This document shows positions 43,095-52,725 of a DNA stretch of 64,000 bases, one piece after another (the stretch's first letter is position 1; each line of letters starts with the position of its first letter). Below the pieces are notes generated by a model. The model had not been told where the DNA came from and did no database searches. It was given only the letters and a program-made list of their open reading frames with translations. Both the position numbers and the translations under genes were made by a program. The stretch lies in assembly GCF_006439395.2 (NCBI RefSeq), contig NZ_CP083950.1, positions 1,550,001 through 1,614,000 on the forward strand. Direction: 5' to 3'. This DNA comes from Mesorhizobium sp. B4-1-4. GTDB taxonomy: Bacteria > Pseudomonadota > Alphaproteobacteria > Rhizobiales > Rhizobiaceae.

Positions 43095-45905
43095 CTATTC
43101 GGCCGCACCCAGATAGTCCGACAGCGGCGGGCAGGAGCAGACGAGATTGCGGTCGCCCGCGACATTGTCGATGCGCGACACCGGCGGCCAGTATTTTGCG
43201 GCGGTATCCACGTTGCCCGCGGGATAGGCCGCTTCCAGCCGCGAATAGGGATGGGTCCACGTGCCGGCCAGCGCCTCGGCGGCAGTGTGCGGCGCATTGA
43301 CCAGCGGGTTGTCGGCCAAAGGCCATTCGCCCTTTGCTATCTTCGACGCTTCGCCGGCGATCGCGATCATGGCCTCGCAGAAGCGGTCGAGTTCACCTTT
43401 CGGCTCGGATTCCGTCGGCTCGACCATCAGCGTGCCGGCGACCGGGAACGACATGGTCGGTGCATGGAAGCCGTAGTCGATCAGCCGCTTGGCGATGTCA
43501 TCGACGCTGATGCCCGCGCTCTCCTTGAGCACGCGGGTGTCGAGGATGCATTCATGAGCGATACGATCGCTCCTGCCCTTGTAAAGAAGCGGGAAGTACG
43601 ACGCGAGCCGCGTCGCCACATAATTGGCCGAGATTATGGCGGTCTCCGTCGCCTGCTTGAGACCGGAAGCGCCCATCATGCGGATGTACATCCAGGTGAT
43701 CGGCAGGATGGAAGCGCTGCCGAACGGTGCGGCCGACACGGCATGGCCTGAGCCTTCGGTAACATGGCCCGGCAGATAGGGTTTCAGATGCGCCTTGACG
43801 CCGATCGGGCCGACGCCGGGACCGCCGCCGCCATGCGGGATGCAGAACGTCTTGTGCAGGTTCATGTGGCAGACGTCGGCGCCGATGTCGCCGGGGCGGG
43901 CGAGGCCGACCAGGGCGTTGAGGTTGGCTCCATCGAAATAGACCTGGGCACCATGCTCGTGGATAAGGGCGCAGAGGTGGCGCGCGCCTTCCTCGTAGAC
44001 GCCATGCGTCGAGGGATAGGTGAACATCAGCGCCGCGAGATTCCTGGAATGCTCGTTGGCCTTGGCCCTGAGATCGTCCATGTCGATATTGCCGTCCTCG
44101 GTGCAGCGCACCACGACAACGCTCATGCCCGCCATCGCCGCGCTGGCAGGATTGGTGCCATGCGCGGAGGACGGGATCAGGCAGACCGTGCGATGGCCTT
44201 CGCCACGCGAGCGGTGATAGGCGCGGATGGCCAGCAGCCCGGCATATTCGCCTTGGCTGCCGGCATTGGGCTGCAGGCTTACCGCGTCGAAGCCGGTGAT
44301 CTCCGACAGCCAGTTCTCAAGATCGCCGACCATGGCGCGATAGCCCGCCGAATGGCTGGCCGGCGCGAAGGGATGCAGATTGGCGACGCTTGGCCAGCTC
44401 ACCGGCATCATCTCGGCCGCGGCATTGAGCTTCATGGTGCAGGAGCCGAGCGGGATCATGGCGCGATCGAGCGCAAGATCCTTGTCGGCCAACCGGCGCA
44501 GAAAGCGCATCATTTCGGTTTCCGAATGATTTTCGTGGAACACCGGCTGGGTGAGAAACTCCTTGCCGCGTCCTTTTCCAGGCATGCTGCCGTCGGCAGC
44601 GCCGGCTGCCTTGGCGCCGAACAGCGCGGCGATCGCCTCCAGATCGGCTTCGGTCGAGGTTTCGTCGAAGTTGATGCCGACATGGTCGGCGTCGATGACG
44701 CGCAGCAGCCGGCCGGTTTCTTCGGCGGCCGTGGCGATCGCTTTCGCCTTGCCCTTCATCTCAACCGTCACCGTGTCGAAGCGGCTTGTGCCGAGCACGG
44801 GCAGGCCAGCGGCCTTCAGGCCCGCTGCAAGGCGGTTGGCGAGCCCATGGATGCGGCCGGCAATCGCCTGCAGCCCGGCGGGGCCGTGCCAGATCGCGTA
44901 GGCGGTCGCCATGTTGGCGAGCAGTGCCTGTGCGGTGCAGATGTTGGACGTCGCCTTGTCGCGGCGGATGTGCTGCTCGCGAGTCTGCAAGGCAAGCCGA
45001 TAGCCGGGCCGGCCCTTGCTGTCGGTCGACTGGCCGACGAGGCGGCCGGGCATCAGCCGCGTCAGTCTGTCGGAAACCGCGCAGTAGGCGGCATGGGGGC
45101 CGCCAAAGCCCATCGGCACACCAAAGCGCTGCATCGGGCCGACCGCAATGTCGGCGCCGAGTTTCGCCGGCGCGTCGGTGAGCGTCAGGCCAAGCGGATC
45201 GGCGATGAACACGACAAGTGCGCCGGTCGCGCGGGCCTTTTCGATCGCCGCCTTATGGTCGCCATAGACGCCGAACGTATCCGGCCAGGAGACGAGCAGG
45301 GCGGCGGTGTTGTCGTCGATCGTCTCGCCGTCGACCTCGATGCCGAGCGGCTCGGCGCGCGTGCGCACAACATCCAGCGTCTGCGGATGCGGTGTGCCGG
45401 CAAGCGCCACCTTGGCGCGCTTGTCGCGATGGTGGCGCAAGGCGATGCCGACGGCTTCGGCCACCGCCGTTGCCTCGTCGAGCAGCGAGGCTGACGCGAC
45501 CGGCAGGCCGGTCAGTTCGGTGACCAGCGTCTGGAAATTGAACAGCATTTCCAGCCGCCCCTGGCTGATCTCCGCCTGGTACGGGGTATAGGCAGTGTAC
45601 CAGGCCGGGTTCTCGAACAGATTGCGCTGAATGACCGGCGGTACGTGGACGCCGTGATAGCCTGCGCCAATGAAGCTCTTCAGCACCGTGTTTCTGGCCA
45701 TGGTCGCCGACAATTCGGCCAGCGCTTCGGCTTCGCTGGCCGGCGCGGGTAGGGCCAGCGGCTGGTCGAGGCGGATCGATCTTGGCACGGCCTGGCTGAT
45801 CAGCGTTTCCACGGAAGGAACGCCGATGACGGCGAGCATGGCTCTGACGTCATTGATACCGGGGCCGATATGGCGGGCGGAAAAGGAGGTAGGTGCTACG
45901 GTCAT
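43095..45905 (-). CDS. gcvP: Glycine dehydrogenase (decarboxylating), P protein
   Basis: The PLP-dependent decarboxylase of the glycine cleavage complex. Both halves are fused in one 936-residue chain. The PLP lysine lies in [22 protein letters not shown] (about residue 684); other signatures are [34 protein letters not shown] and [23 protein letters not shown] 45905 is the natural start; the open frame continues upstream into the gcvH end. It is the last gene of the gcvT-gcvH-gcvP operon, 16 bases after gcvH, and under the glycine riboswitch at 47445. Confidence 0.97.
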   Translation of the reverse strand: MTVAPTSFSARHIGPGINDVRAMLAVIGVPSVETLISQAVPRSIRLDQPLALPAPASEAEALAELSATMARNTVLKSFIGAGYHGVHVPPVIQRNLFENPAWYTAYTPYQAEISQGRLEMLFNFQTLVTELTGLPVASASLLDEATAVAEAVGIALRHHRDKRAKVALAGTPHPQTLDVVRTRAEPLGIEVDGETIDDNTAALLVSWPDTFGVYGDHKAAIEKARATGALVVFIADPLGLTLTDAPAKLGADIAVGPMQRFGVPMGFGGPHAAYCAVSDRLTRLMPGRLVGQSTDSKGRPGYRLALQTREQHIRRDKATSNICTAQALLANMATAYAIWHGPAGLQAIAGRIHGLANRLAAGLKAAGLPVLGTSRFDTVTVEMKGKAKAIATAAEETGRLLRVIDADHVGINFDETSTEADLEAIAALFGAKAAGAADGSMPGKGRGKEFLTQPVFHENHSETEMMRFLRRLADKDLALDRAMIPLGSCTMKLNAAAEMMPVSWPSVANLHPFAPASHSAGYRAMVGDLENWLSEITGFDAVSLQPNAGSQGEYAGLLAIRAYHRSRGEGHRTVCLIPSSAHGTNPASAAMAGMSVVVVRCTEDGNIDMDDLRAKANEHSRNLAALMFTYPSTHGVYEEGARHLCALIHEHGAQVYFDGANLNALVGLARPGDIGADVCHMNLHKTFCIPHGGGGPGVGPIGVKAHLKPYLPGHVTEGSGHAVSAAPFGSASILPITWMYIRMMGASGLKQATETAIISANYVATRLASYFPLLYKGRSDRIAHECILDTRVLKESAGISVDDIAKRLIDYGFHAPTMSFPVAGTLMVEPTESEPKGELDRFCEAMIAIAGEASKIAKGEWPLADNPLVNAPHTAAEALAGTWTHPYSRLEAAYPAGNVDTAAKYWPPVSRIDNVAGDRNLVCSCPPLSDYLGAAE

Positions 45906-45921
45906 TTTTATCGTCCTGCTA

Positions 45922-46290
45922 TCAGCCGATATGGGCTTTGTAGGCGGTCTCGTCCATGAGGCCGGCGAGTTGGCCTTCATCGGCGAGCTTCATCTTCCAC
46001 AGCCAGCCGGCGCCGGTGGCCGCCGAATTGACCAGCGACGGGTCGGACGACAGCGTGCCGTTGGCCTCGGTGATTTCGCCGTCGACCGGCGCGTACACGT
46101 CGGAGGCGGCCTTGACGGATTCGACCACGACCGCGGTATCGCCCTTGGCAAGCTTCCGGCCGGTCTCGGGCAGTTCGACGAAGACGAGGTCGCCGAGCTG
46201 CTCCTGCGCGTAATCGGTGATGCCGACGGTGGCGACGCCACCCTCGACGCTGAGCCATTCGTGATCGGCGGTGAAATAGGTCTTTGCCAT
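45922..46290 (-). CDS. gcvH: Glycine cleavage system H protein
   Basis: The lipoyl carrier of the complex: [38 protein letters not shown], and the lipoylated Lys60 in [20 protein letters not shown]. Length 122 aa. Its start lies four bases after the gcvT stop, and gcvP follows. Confidence 0.97.
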   Translation of the reverse strand: MAKTYFTADHEWLSVEGGVATVGITDYAQEQLGDLVFVELPETGRKLAKGDTAVVVESVKAASDVYAPVDGEITEANGTLSSDPSLVNSAATGAGWLWKMKLADEGQLAGLMDETAYKAHIG

Positions 46291-46294
46291 GAGA

Positions 46295-47395
46295 TTATCC
46301 TTTGCGGTAGCGATGCGGTGTGAAGGGCAGGGAACTGACGTCGACAGGGATTTTCGTGCCGCGCACGTCGGCGAAAATCCGTGTTCCGGGCTTTGCCCGC
46401 GGCGCCGCGACATAGCCCATGGCGACCGGATGACCGGCCGAGGGGCCGAAGCCGCCCGAGGTGACATGGCCGGCAGGGTGGCCGTCGGCGTCAAACAGCG
46501 CCGCGCCGGCGCGCACCGGCTGGCGGCCTTCCGGCTTCAGCCCGACGCGCTTTTGCGCCGGGCCGCGTTCCACGGCGGCGCGCAAGGCATCGGCGCCGAT
46601 AAAGGCGCCGGAAGCCCTGATCTCCTTCGGAATAGCCCACATCAGCGCCGCCGCGGCGGGGTCTGTCTCCGGTGTGATGTCCTGGCCATGCAGGCAAAGT
46701 CCGGCTTCCAGCCGCAGGCTGTCGCGCGCGGCAAGACCGATCCAGAGCACGCGCTCATCTTCCAACAGCTTCGCGACGAGGTCGCGCGCGTCGGGCTCCG
46801 GCAGGCCGATCTCGAAACCATCCTCGCCGGTATAGCCGGACCGGCTCATGAACCAGTTCTTCCTGGGTTCGACACCGTGCATGAACAGCAACGAGCCGGT
46901 TTCGATCCCGGCACGGGACAGCGCTGCCCAGGCCTCGGGCCCCTGGATGGCCAGGAAGACGCGGTCGAGCGGCTCGACCATGGCGTCGAAACCGGCTGCA
47001 AGTTCGCGCAGGTGCTTTTCGTCAGCGACGGCGTTGCCGGCATTGGCGACCACCATGAAGCGATCGGCGCCGAGCCGGGTAACGATCAGGTCGTCGAGAA
47101 TGCCGCCGGCTTCGTTGAGGAAGAACGTCAGTTTGGATTGCGAAATTTCGAGCGCGCCGGCATCCAGCGGGCAGGCGCGGTCGAGCAGCGCAACGGCTTG
47201 CGGCCCACTGACCTCGAACAGTTTCATGTGCGAGATGTCGAAGAGACCCGCGTGCTCGCGGGTATGCAGATGTTCCTTCATGACGCCGGCCGGGTAGGTC
47301 AGCGGCATCGACCAGCCTGCAAAGGCGCCGAAGCGCGCGCCTGCGGCCGTGTGGATATCCTCAAGGGGGAGGTGTTTATCGTCGTCGCCCGTCAT
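46295..47395 (-). CDS. gcvT: Glycine cleavage system T protein (aminomethyltransferase)
   Basis: It transfers the methylene group to tetrahydrofolate and releases ammonia. Visible are [39 protein letters not shown], the folate-site segment [30 protein letters not shown] and [14 protein letters not shown]. Length 366 aa. It is the first gene of the operon; the riboswitch ends about 50 bases upstream of its start. Confidence 0.97.
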   Translation of the reverse strand: MTGDDDKHLPLEDIHTAAGARFGAFAGWSMPLTYPAGVMKEHLHTREHAGLFDISHMKLFEVSGPQAVALLDRACPLDAGALEISQSKLTFFLNEAGGILDDLIVTRLGADRFMVVANAGNAVADEKHLRELAAGFDAMVEPLDRVFLAIQGPEAWAALSRAGIETGSLLFMHGVEPRKNWFMSRSGYTGEDGFEIGLPEPDARDLVAKLLEDERVLWIGLAARDSLRLEAGLCLHGQDITPETDPAAAALMWAIPKEIRASGAFIGADALRAAVERGPAQKRVGLKPEGRQPVRAGAALFDADGHPAGHVTSGGFGPSAGHPVAMGYVAAPRAKPGTRIFADVRGTKIPVDVSSLPFTPHRYRKG

Positions 47396-47444
47396 GTCGT
47401 CTCCAGAGTCGCACGCAATCGGCCGCGAATGGCGACCAGTCCGT

Positions 47445-47624
47445 GCCCCTCTGTCTGAAGCCTGAGAGACTCGCGCAGCCGGAACTCCGTCAGCGGCGCT
47501 TACACCTTCGGCGCGGGGGCAAGCCCCGACTTTCCAGAGTGTCTTTCCCGTCCACGGTTCTTTTGCCTGAGAGATTTCGGGCGATTTCCCCTTCGGCGGC
47601 AGCTCTCGCTGCTCTCTCCCGCAA
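47445..47624 (-). promoter_or_regulatory. Tandem glycine riboswitch (gcvT element)
   Basis: Read on the minus strand, the first aptamer starts GCGGGAGAGAGCAG and includes GCCGCCGAAGGGG and ATCTCTCAGGCAAAAG (near 47573-47564). The second includes GCGCCGAAGGTGTAAG, GTCTCTCAGGCTT (near 47468-47459) and ends CAGACAGAGGGG. These are the conserved blocks of the two-aptamer glycine riboswitch, which activates gcv expression when glycine is plentiful. A candidate promoter lies at 47662-47690. The decision between transcriptional and translational control is not clear; no terminator hairpin with T tract was seen between aptamer 2 and gcvT. Confidence 0.95.
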
Positions 47625-47661
47625 ACAGGTAGGACTCAAAGCCTGAGCCCTCGACGCGCCA

Positions 47662-47690
47662 TCCATAGCCCGTCGGCGACACCTTGTCAC
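47662..47690 (-). promoter_or_regulatory. Promoter of the riboswitch-gcvTHP operon
   Basis: On the minus strand GTGACA (47690-47685) and TATGGA (47667-47662) are 17 bp apart. The transcript would start about 30 bases ahead of the first aptamer. The -10 box is a weak match. Confidence 0.4.
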
Positions 47691-47700
47691 CTCCCAGCGA

Positions 47701-47833
47701 CATCTAAAGCGCGTCGTGCTGAAGCGGGTTTGGCCGATGCGCTTTGGATATTTGTTCTGATGCATGTCGCTCTCCCAAAACCGCTGCACACCTCGGGTCG
47801 CGCCCGAGCGCATGCTTTTGGGCGACATGCATG
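47701..47833. repeat. Composite palindromic repeat (ATGCATGTCGC type)
   Basis: Outer arms ATGCATGTCGC (47760-47770) and GCGACATGCAT (47822-47832) flank TCTCCCAAAACCGCTGCACAC and a short insertion containing the palindrome CTCGGG-TCGCG-CCCGAG. Ahead of it lies another imperfect dyad, TAAAGCGCGTCG...CGATGCGCTTT (47705-47745). The CCAAAACCGCTGCACAC core is the same as in the two GCAATTC repeats. The region lies between the gcv promoter and the divergent gene at 47932. Confidence 0.75.
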
Positions 47834-47931
47834 GGCCGACAAGTCTTTGCTAACCACGCCATTTGCCGGTTTTTCAAGACACTCCTGATATAGCAGGCTG
47901 ATGTGACGCGTTGCGTGGACGGGGGCGACAA

Positions 47932-48735
47932 ATGGGCGAATTGATCATGAGCGCGCCGGTGGCGGGGCTGACATCAAAGATCAGCATTACTCCGCAGGAT
48001 GTTGTGATGCTGCGCCGCGACGTGTTCGCCGATGGTATCGTCACGCGTGGCGAGGCCGAGGCCTTGTTCGCGCTCGACCAGACGGCGCGGGACAAATGCG
48101 CGGAGTGGGCGCCATTCTTTGTCGAGGCGGTGACCGATTACATCGTCCATCAGGAAAGGCCAGAGGGCTACATCTCGCAGGACAACGCCGACTGGCTGAT
48201 CCGCACGATCTCCCGAGACGGCATGGTCGACAGCCGGACCGAACTCGAATTGCTGGTCCATGTGCTGGAAGAGGCGAAATCATCGCCGGGCCGTCTTTGC
48301 GTTTATGCACTGGAGCAGGTCGCCCACGCCGTCGTCGACGGCAAGGGGCCGCTGATGCTGGGCGGTGCGCTGGTCCCGGGATTGATCGCCAAGGCGGAGG
48401 TCGAGCTCCTGCGCCGTATCCTCTATGCCCATGGCGGTGACGGCAACATCGCCATTACCCGCGGCGAGGCCGAGGTGCTGTTCAGGATCAATGAACAGAC
48501 CGCCCAAGCCAACAACGATCCTTCCTGGAACGAATTGTTCGTCAAGGCAATCGCCAACTTCGTCATGTGCTCGGCCGGTTATGAAGCGCCGACTCGTGAC
48601 GTGGCTTTGCGCCAGGAAACTTTCGTTGAGCATGCGGATGTGGAAATCGGCGGCTTCTTCAGCCACATGGTCTCCGGTGGCCTTGCCGGAATGATCGAGG
48701 CCTACCGGTCCCCGGATGACATCGAAGCCGAATGA
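47932..48735 (+). pseudogene. Uncharacterised two-repeat protein, 5' part of an IS630-split gene
   Basis: ATG 47932 follows GGGGGCGACAA. The protein contains two similar halves: DVVMLRRDVFADGIVTRGEAEALFALDQ with APFFVEAVTDYIVHQERPEGYI, and AEVELLRRILYAHGGDGNIAITRGEAEVLFRINE with WNELFVKAIANFVMCSAGYEAP. This suggests a duplicated helical domain of unknown function; EF-hand or TerB-like resemblance is loose. The frame stops at TGA 48733-48735 but stays open in the same frame to 48843, where an IS630-type element begins. Coding-like sequence resumes at 50006 behind the element, so the original gene was longer. Confidence 0.75.
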
Positions 48736-48840
48736 GAGGCGAAGAACAGGGCAGCGGAGGCCTTGGCCCGGCGCGCCGAAACGATCGATGCCGGCGAAGC
48801 CAAATGGCTGGCAGAGCATATCGGGCTGAATCGGCCCCTC

Positions 48841-50004
48841 TAGTCCCCTGGAACAAAAGTAAGCTTCATTTTGTTTGGCTTCTGTCACAAGAGCAGGAGT
48901 TTGATTCATGGCTGGCAGGCAGGCGGACCTTGTCGTTCTAAGCGACGCGGATAGAGGTTTCCTCGAATCTCAGGTGCGCCGGCATAAGGCGCCGCGCTCC
49001 TTGTCGGATCGATGCCGGATGGTCTTGCTGTGCGCGCAGGGTTTGCAAAGCAAAGACGTTGCCGAACGCCTGGGTGTTCACGAGCACACGGTTGGCAAGT
49101 GGCGCCGTCGGTTCGTACAGGATGGTATTGAAGGGCTGACAGATGAATATCGTACCGGTCGACCGCGAACTGTCTCCGATGCCCAGGTTGCTCAGGTCGT
49201 CGAGCGTACGTTGAACACCACTCCCAAGGATGCCACGCACTGGTCCATCCGTTCGATGGCAGCCGACCGCGGCCTTTCTCATACCACCATCCGTCGGATC
49301 TGGACCGCGTTTGGCCTGCAGCCGCATCGTACCGAGACATTCAAGCTTTCCTCCGATCCGCTCTTCGTTGATAAGGTGCAGGACATCGTCGGCCTCTATA
49401 TGTCACCACCGGACCGGGCGATCGTGCTATGCGTGGATGAGAAATCGCAAATCCAGGCATTGGATCGCGAGCAGCCGGTTCTGCCTATGGCACCGGGCGT
49501 CGCCGAACGGCGTACTCATACTTATGTTCGCAACGGCACGACTTCTCTGTTCGCCGCGCTCGATGTTGCCACTGGGGCGGTGATAGGTCATTGCTACAAG
49601 CGTCACCGGGCCACCGAATTCCTCGACTTCCTGAAGCGGATCGACACCGAAATGCCCAATGGCCCGGACGTGCATCTGGTGATGGACAACTATGCGACCC
49701 ACAAGACGCCGAGGATCAAGGCTTGGCTCGCGCGCCGTCCACACTGGCATGTTCACTTCACGCCAACGTCGGCATCCTGGATCAATCAGGTCGAGCGGTG
49801 GTTCGCAGAGCTGACGCGAAAGCAGTTGCAGCGCGGCGTACACCGTTCCACCGCAGAACTGGAAGCTGATATCGACGCCTTCATCGAAACCCACAACGAG
49901 AACCCGACCCCATACAAATGGGTCAAATCCGCCGACCAAATCCTCGCGTCGGTCAAGCGCTTCTGCCAGAAGACAATGAACCGAACTTCAGATTCAGGTG
50001 ACTA
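48841..50004 (+). mobile_element. IS630-family insertion sequence
   Basis: Imperfect terminal inverted repeats GTCCCCTGGAAC (from 48843) and its partner ending GATTCAGGTGAC (to 50002) are flanked on each side by TA (48841-48842 and 50003-50004), the expected target duplication of this family. The element is 1160 bases long between the TA copies. It carries one intact transposase gene. It has landed in the coding sequence of the gene starting at 47932. Confidence 0.88.
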
Positions 50005-50005
50005 G
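48908..50005 (+). CDS. IS630-family transposase, 365 aa
   Basis: ATG 48908 follows AGGAGT. The N-terminal helix-turn-helix ([25 protein letters not shown], about 50-75) is followed by a linker with GRPRTVSD and the DDE domain: [17 protein letters not shown] (first Asp), [17 protein letters not shown] (second Asp) and [17 protein letters not shown] (Glu). Length is normal and no frameshift is seen, so it is probably active. The stop codon TAG at 50003-50005 is made of the TA target duplication plus one base of host sequence. Confidence 0.95.
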   Translation: MAGRQADLVVLSDADRGFLESQVRRHKAPRSLSDRCRMVLLCAQGLQSKDVAERLGVHEHTVGKWRRRFVQDGIEGLTDEYRTGRPRTVSDAQVAQVVERTLNTTPKDATHWSIRSMAADRGLSHTTIRRIWTAFGLQPHRTETFKLSSDPLFVDKVQDIVGLYMSPPDRAIVLCVDEKSQIQALDREQPVLPMAPGVAERRTHTYVRNGTTSLFAALDVATGAVIGHCYKRHRATEFLDFLKRIDTEMPNGPDVHLVMDNYATHKTPRIKAWLARRPHWHVHFTPTSASWINQVERWFAELTRKQLQRGVHRSTAELEADIDAFIETHNENPTPYKWVKSADQILASVKRFCQKTMNRTSDSGD

Positions 50006-50092
50006 AACGAGCGCGCATTGCTGACCCTGATCAAGCATGCCTCGCCGGAGATTCATCCAGCTCTAAAGCCGCTGCTCGAAAAGGTTGCTTGA
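50006..50092 (+). pseudogene. 3' fragment of the IS630-split gene
   Basis: Immediately after the element the sequence reads in frame as NERALLTLIKHASPEIHPALKPLLEKVA followed by TGA (50090-50092), a good C-terminal coding tail with no start of its own. It continues the frame of the 5' part, in which WLAEHIGLNRPL reaches the left TA. Removing the element restores a nearly continuous C-terminus, apart from a TAG at the junction and the earlier TGA at 48733. Confidence 0.7.
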
Positions 50093-50142
50093 GTATTGGC
50101 TGTTAAGCCGTCGATGTCAGGCCACTATTCTCTCTCTGACTA

Positions 50143-50934
50143 TCAAATACCACCATACCAGTCGTAGCCATTGTCTTCCCAATAGCCGCCGCGGCCGCCC
50201 CCGACGCCGGCGAAACCGTCGACCAGTTCGATCCTGGAGAGATATTTCGGCATCTTGTAGCCAAGCTGGCGCTCGACGCGGACGCGCAGCGGCGCGCCAT
50301 TCTCGACCGTCAAGAGTTTGCCATTCAGGCCGTAGGCAAGGATCGTCTGCGGATGGCGAGCGTCGATCAGATCAATCGTGCCGTAATATTTCACGTCGCC
50401 GGACAGGCCGCGGTCGATCGTGTCAAGGCAGTGGAACATCACGTAGCGCGCCTGCGGCTTGACGACGGCCTGGTCCAGCACCAGCGACAATGGCGTGCCG
50501 GTCCATTTGGCGATGCAACTCCAGCCCTCGACGCAGTCGTGACGCGTGATCTGGGTGCGGCTCGGCATGTTCTGGAGCTGCTCGCGGCTCAGCGACAGCG
50601 GCTTCTCGACAAGGCCTGAAACCTCCAATCGCCAGTCGGCGAAATTGTTGGCGAGAAGGCCCTTGTAGATATCGTCATCCGGCGCGGTGACACCGTTCGG
50701 CCGCTGCGGCTGGCGGATGTCGGCTTCCGTGAATTCCGGCGCCAGCCTATCGCGCCCGGCGAGCAGGCGTTGCGCGCGGTACGTCAGGCCATTTGCGTTC
50801 TCGAGGAAACCGCGCAGGCCTCCGCCGAGGCCGAGCTGACTGTCGAAGGCGTCGCAACCCGACAGCATGATGCCGGAGGCGCCAAGGCTGGCCGCGGTCA
50901 GAAACTTGCGGCGGCTGATTTCGAATTTTGTCAT
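50143..50934 (-). CDS. Tat-exported molybdopterin oxidoreductase (MsrP/SUOX-like), 263 aa
   Basis: The N-terminus MTKFEISRRKFLTAASLGA is a twin-arginine signal; the following IMLSGC could also be a lipobox (Cys27). The molybdenum-binding Cys lies in TRHDCVEGWSCIAKW (Cys134), with KPLSLSREQLQNMP ahead of it and YGLNGKLLTVENGAPLRVRVERQLGYK behind. The catalytic chain resembles MsrP (periplasmic methionine sulfoxide reductase) and sulfite oxidase-like proteins. ATG 50934 lies one base after the stop of the cytochrome b gene, so the two are a functional pair. Confidence 0.88.
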   Translation of the reverse strand: MTKFEISRRKFLTAASLGASGIMLSGCDAFDSQLGLGGGLRGFLENANGLTYRAQRLLAGRDRLAPEFTEADIRQPQRPNGVTAPDDDIYKGLLANNFADWRLEVSGLVEKPLSLSREQLQNMPSRTQITRHDCVEGWSCIAKWTGTPLSLVLDQAVVKPQARYVMFHCLDTIDRGLSGDVKYYGTIDLIDARHPQTILAYGLNGKLLTVENGAPLRVRVERQLGYKMPKYLSRIELVDGFAGVGGGRGGYWEDNGYDWYGGI

Positions 50935-50935
50935 G

Positions 50936-51817
50936 TCACGCACTCCTCTCGGCGGGCTTGTCGTCATGCGCTGGGGGATCAGTGCGGTACCAGCCTGTGA
51001 TGATGGAACGCAGCTCGTTGATCGGTCCGGCGGCGAGGATCATCAGGATGTGGATAACGAAGAAGGCAACCAGCAGCGCCATGACGGTGAAATGGATGGT
51101 GCGCGCCGTCTGCCGGCCGCCGAGCAGGTCGTTGAGGTACGGCAGCACCGAATTCATGCTCGGCGACATGGCAAGGCCGGTGATGACCATCAGCGGCAGC
51201 AGAACAAAGAGGACGCCGCCATAGGCCATCTTCTGCAGCGTGTTGTATTCGCGCGTGTGGTGGAACTTCAGCCTGGCATGATCGATGATGTCCTGGGGCA
51301 AGCGCTTGAGGTCGTCGAGGCGCGGGGCGAGGTCGCGCCGGATATGGCCGTTGATCAGGCTGGCGACCAGCCAGACGATCAAGGTCGTCGTCAGGATCCA
51401 GGCGAAGAAGAAATGCACCACGCGGGCCGTGCCGAGATCATAGTAGGAAGGGATGGTCGCCCAGGATGGGAAACCGCGCGCCGTCTCGCCACCGGCCGGA
51501 CCTGACCAGCCGAGAACGCCAGTCGTGTCGAAGCGATGCCCGAAGATCGCGGTGTAGCCGCGTGGGCCAGCATTGGTGTTCTCGGCGCCGATCTCGAAGA
51601 TAGTGTTGTTGTAGCCGAAGCCGGATTGCTTGCCGATATAGAGCTGCGGCCGGGCATTGAAGATCTGCAGGCCGGAAAGCAGCATGAAGAACAGCGAGAT
51701 GGCCCAGATCCAGTGCGTCAGTCGCGTCCAGCGCGACTGACGGTAGATCAGCGTCTTGTCACCCGAAGCGGGAACGCGCGTTCCAATTTCGGATTGGCTT
51801 CTGGCAAGGGGTTCCAT
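50936..51817 (-). CDS. Cytochrome b561-type membrane protein, 293 aa
   Basis: Four to five hydrophobic helices carry His residues suitable for heme b: WTRLTHWIWAISLFFMLLSGL, ARVVHFFFAWILTTTLIVWLVA, FVLLPLMVITGLAMSP and TIHFTVMALLVAFFVIHILMIL. It probably passes electrons from the quinone pool to the molybdoprotein encoded directly downstream. It is longer than MsrQ (about 200 aa), so it is a different type of membrane partner. Upstream lies a separate DUF1345 gene on the same strand. Confidence 0.88.
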   Translation of the reverse strand: MEPLARSQSEIGTRVPASGDKTLIYRQSRWTRLTHWIWAISLFFMLLSGLQIFNARPQLYIGKQSGFGYNNTIFEIGAENTNAGPRGYTAIFGHRFDTTGVLGWSGPAGGETARGFPSWATIPSYYDLGTARVVHFFFAWILTTTLIVWLVASLINGHIRRDLAPRLDDLKRLPQDIIDHARLKFHHTREYNTLQKMAYGGVLFVLLPLMVITGLAMSPSMNSVLPYLNDLLGGRQTARTIHFTVMALLVAFFVIHILMILAAGPINELRSIITGWYRTDPPAHDDKPAERSA

Positions 51818-51909
51818 CTTGTCTCATCTCCCTTGGACGCGACCTGCGCGTCCATTGTCCTCCTGATACGTTGCGATCCAAACCGATGTTTCATCCGATC
51901 ACGGATTTA

Positions 51910-52590
51910 TTACGAACCGCCCAGGCTGACGGCGAGGTTGACGGCGGCAGCGACGATGACGGTGTTGAAAAAGAACGACAGGATCGAGTGGACAAGCACG
52001 ACCCGGCGCATATGCGTCGTCGAGATGTTGGTGTCGGCGGTCTGCGCGGTCATGCCAATGACGGTGGAGAAATAGAGGAAATCCCAGCCTTCCGGCCTTT
52101 TTTCGCCGGGAAACAGCAGGCCCCCGACGGGGATTTTCTTCTTGGTACCGGCATCGACCTCTTCGCCGTCCATCCAGTAGACATGGGCATAGTGGAGCGC
52201 GGCCATGGCATGGATGGTGAACCAGCCGAGCGGGATCGACAGCAGCGCGAAGCCAAGCTCGATGGGATGGCCTTTGTCCTTCTGGTTGATCAACAGGAAC
52301 AATGAGATGATGGCGAGGCCGACGACGACGAGCGTGACCGCGAAGATGACCAGCACCGGCTGATCGGTGGCGCGCGCATTCTTGCTAAGATAGGTGCCGG
52401 TGAGCTTGGGCATCTGGGCGACGACCAGTATGACGTAGGCGGCAAAGAAGGCGTTGGCACCGATCGAATAGGCAAGCGGGGCATGAAGGAGCAAGGCCAC
52501 GAGGAGCGCAAAGACACCGATGCACGCCGACAGCACAAACAACATGTGCCGCTGCACCGGCTTCTTGATTGGAGGGGTTTCGGCGGCCAT
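51910..52590 (-). CDS. DUF1345 family membrane protein, 226 aa
   Basis: ATG 52590 was chosen over 52644 because MAAETPPIKKPVQRH is a normal cytoplasmic start. Five hydrophobic segments follow (MLFVLSACIGVFALLVALLL, AYSIGANAFFAAYVILVVAQM, VLVIFAVTLVVVGLAIISLFLL and others), and the conserved ALHYAHVYW and GWDFLYFSTVIGMTAQTADTNI are typical of DUF1345. Function is not known. It is about 90 bases upstream of the cytochrome b gene and may be part of the same transcript. Confidence 0.88.
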   Translation of the reverse strand: MAAETPPIKKPVQRHMLFVLSACIGVFALLVALLLHAPLAYSIGANAFFAAYVILVVAQMPKLTGTYLSKNARATDQPVLVIFAVTLVVVGLAIISLFLLINQKDKGHPIELGFALLSIPLGWFTIHAMAALHYAHVYWMDGEEVDAGTKKKIPVGGLLFPGEKRPEGWDFLYFSTVIGMTAQTADTNISTTHMRRVVLVHSILSFFFNTVIVAAAVNLAVSLGGS

Positions 52591-52660
52591 GGCGGTCTCC
52601 ACCTTGAATGGCGCTCTGCTTCTAGGCCAGTTCACCGTTTTCAAGGAAATGGCAAACCGC

Positions 52661-52725
52661 TAATTCTTGGTTTGACGCAATTCCGGACGGAAAACCGCTA
52701 TGCACTTTTCCTGGAATTGCTTTAG
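52661..52725. repeat. Palindromic intergenic repeat (GCAATTC/GAATTGC type), copy 2
   Basis: TAATTCTT leads into GCAATTCCGGACGGAAAA-CCGCTATGCAC-TTTTCCTGGAATTGC, then TTTAG. It matches the copy at 30251-30312 in both the stem and the loop. TTA (52722-52724) is read on the minus strand as the TAA stop of the YaiI-like gene. Confidence 0.85.

Noticed and set aside
47490..47828. Minus-strand ORF over the riboswitch region
   Set aside because: It covers the conserved riboswitch aptamers and repeat DNA; no coding signal.
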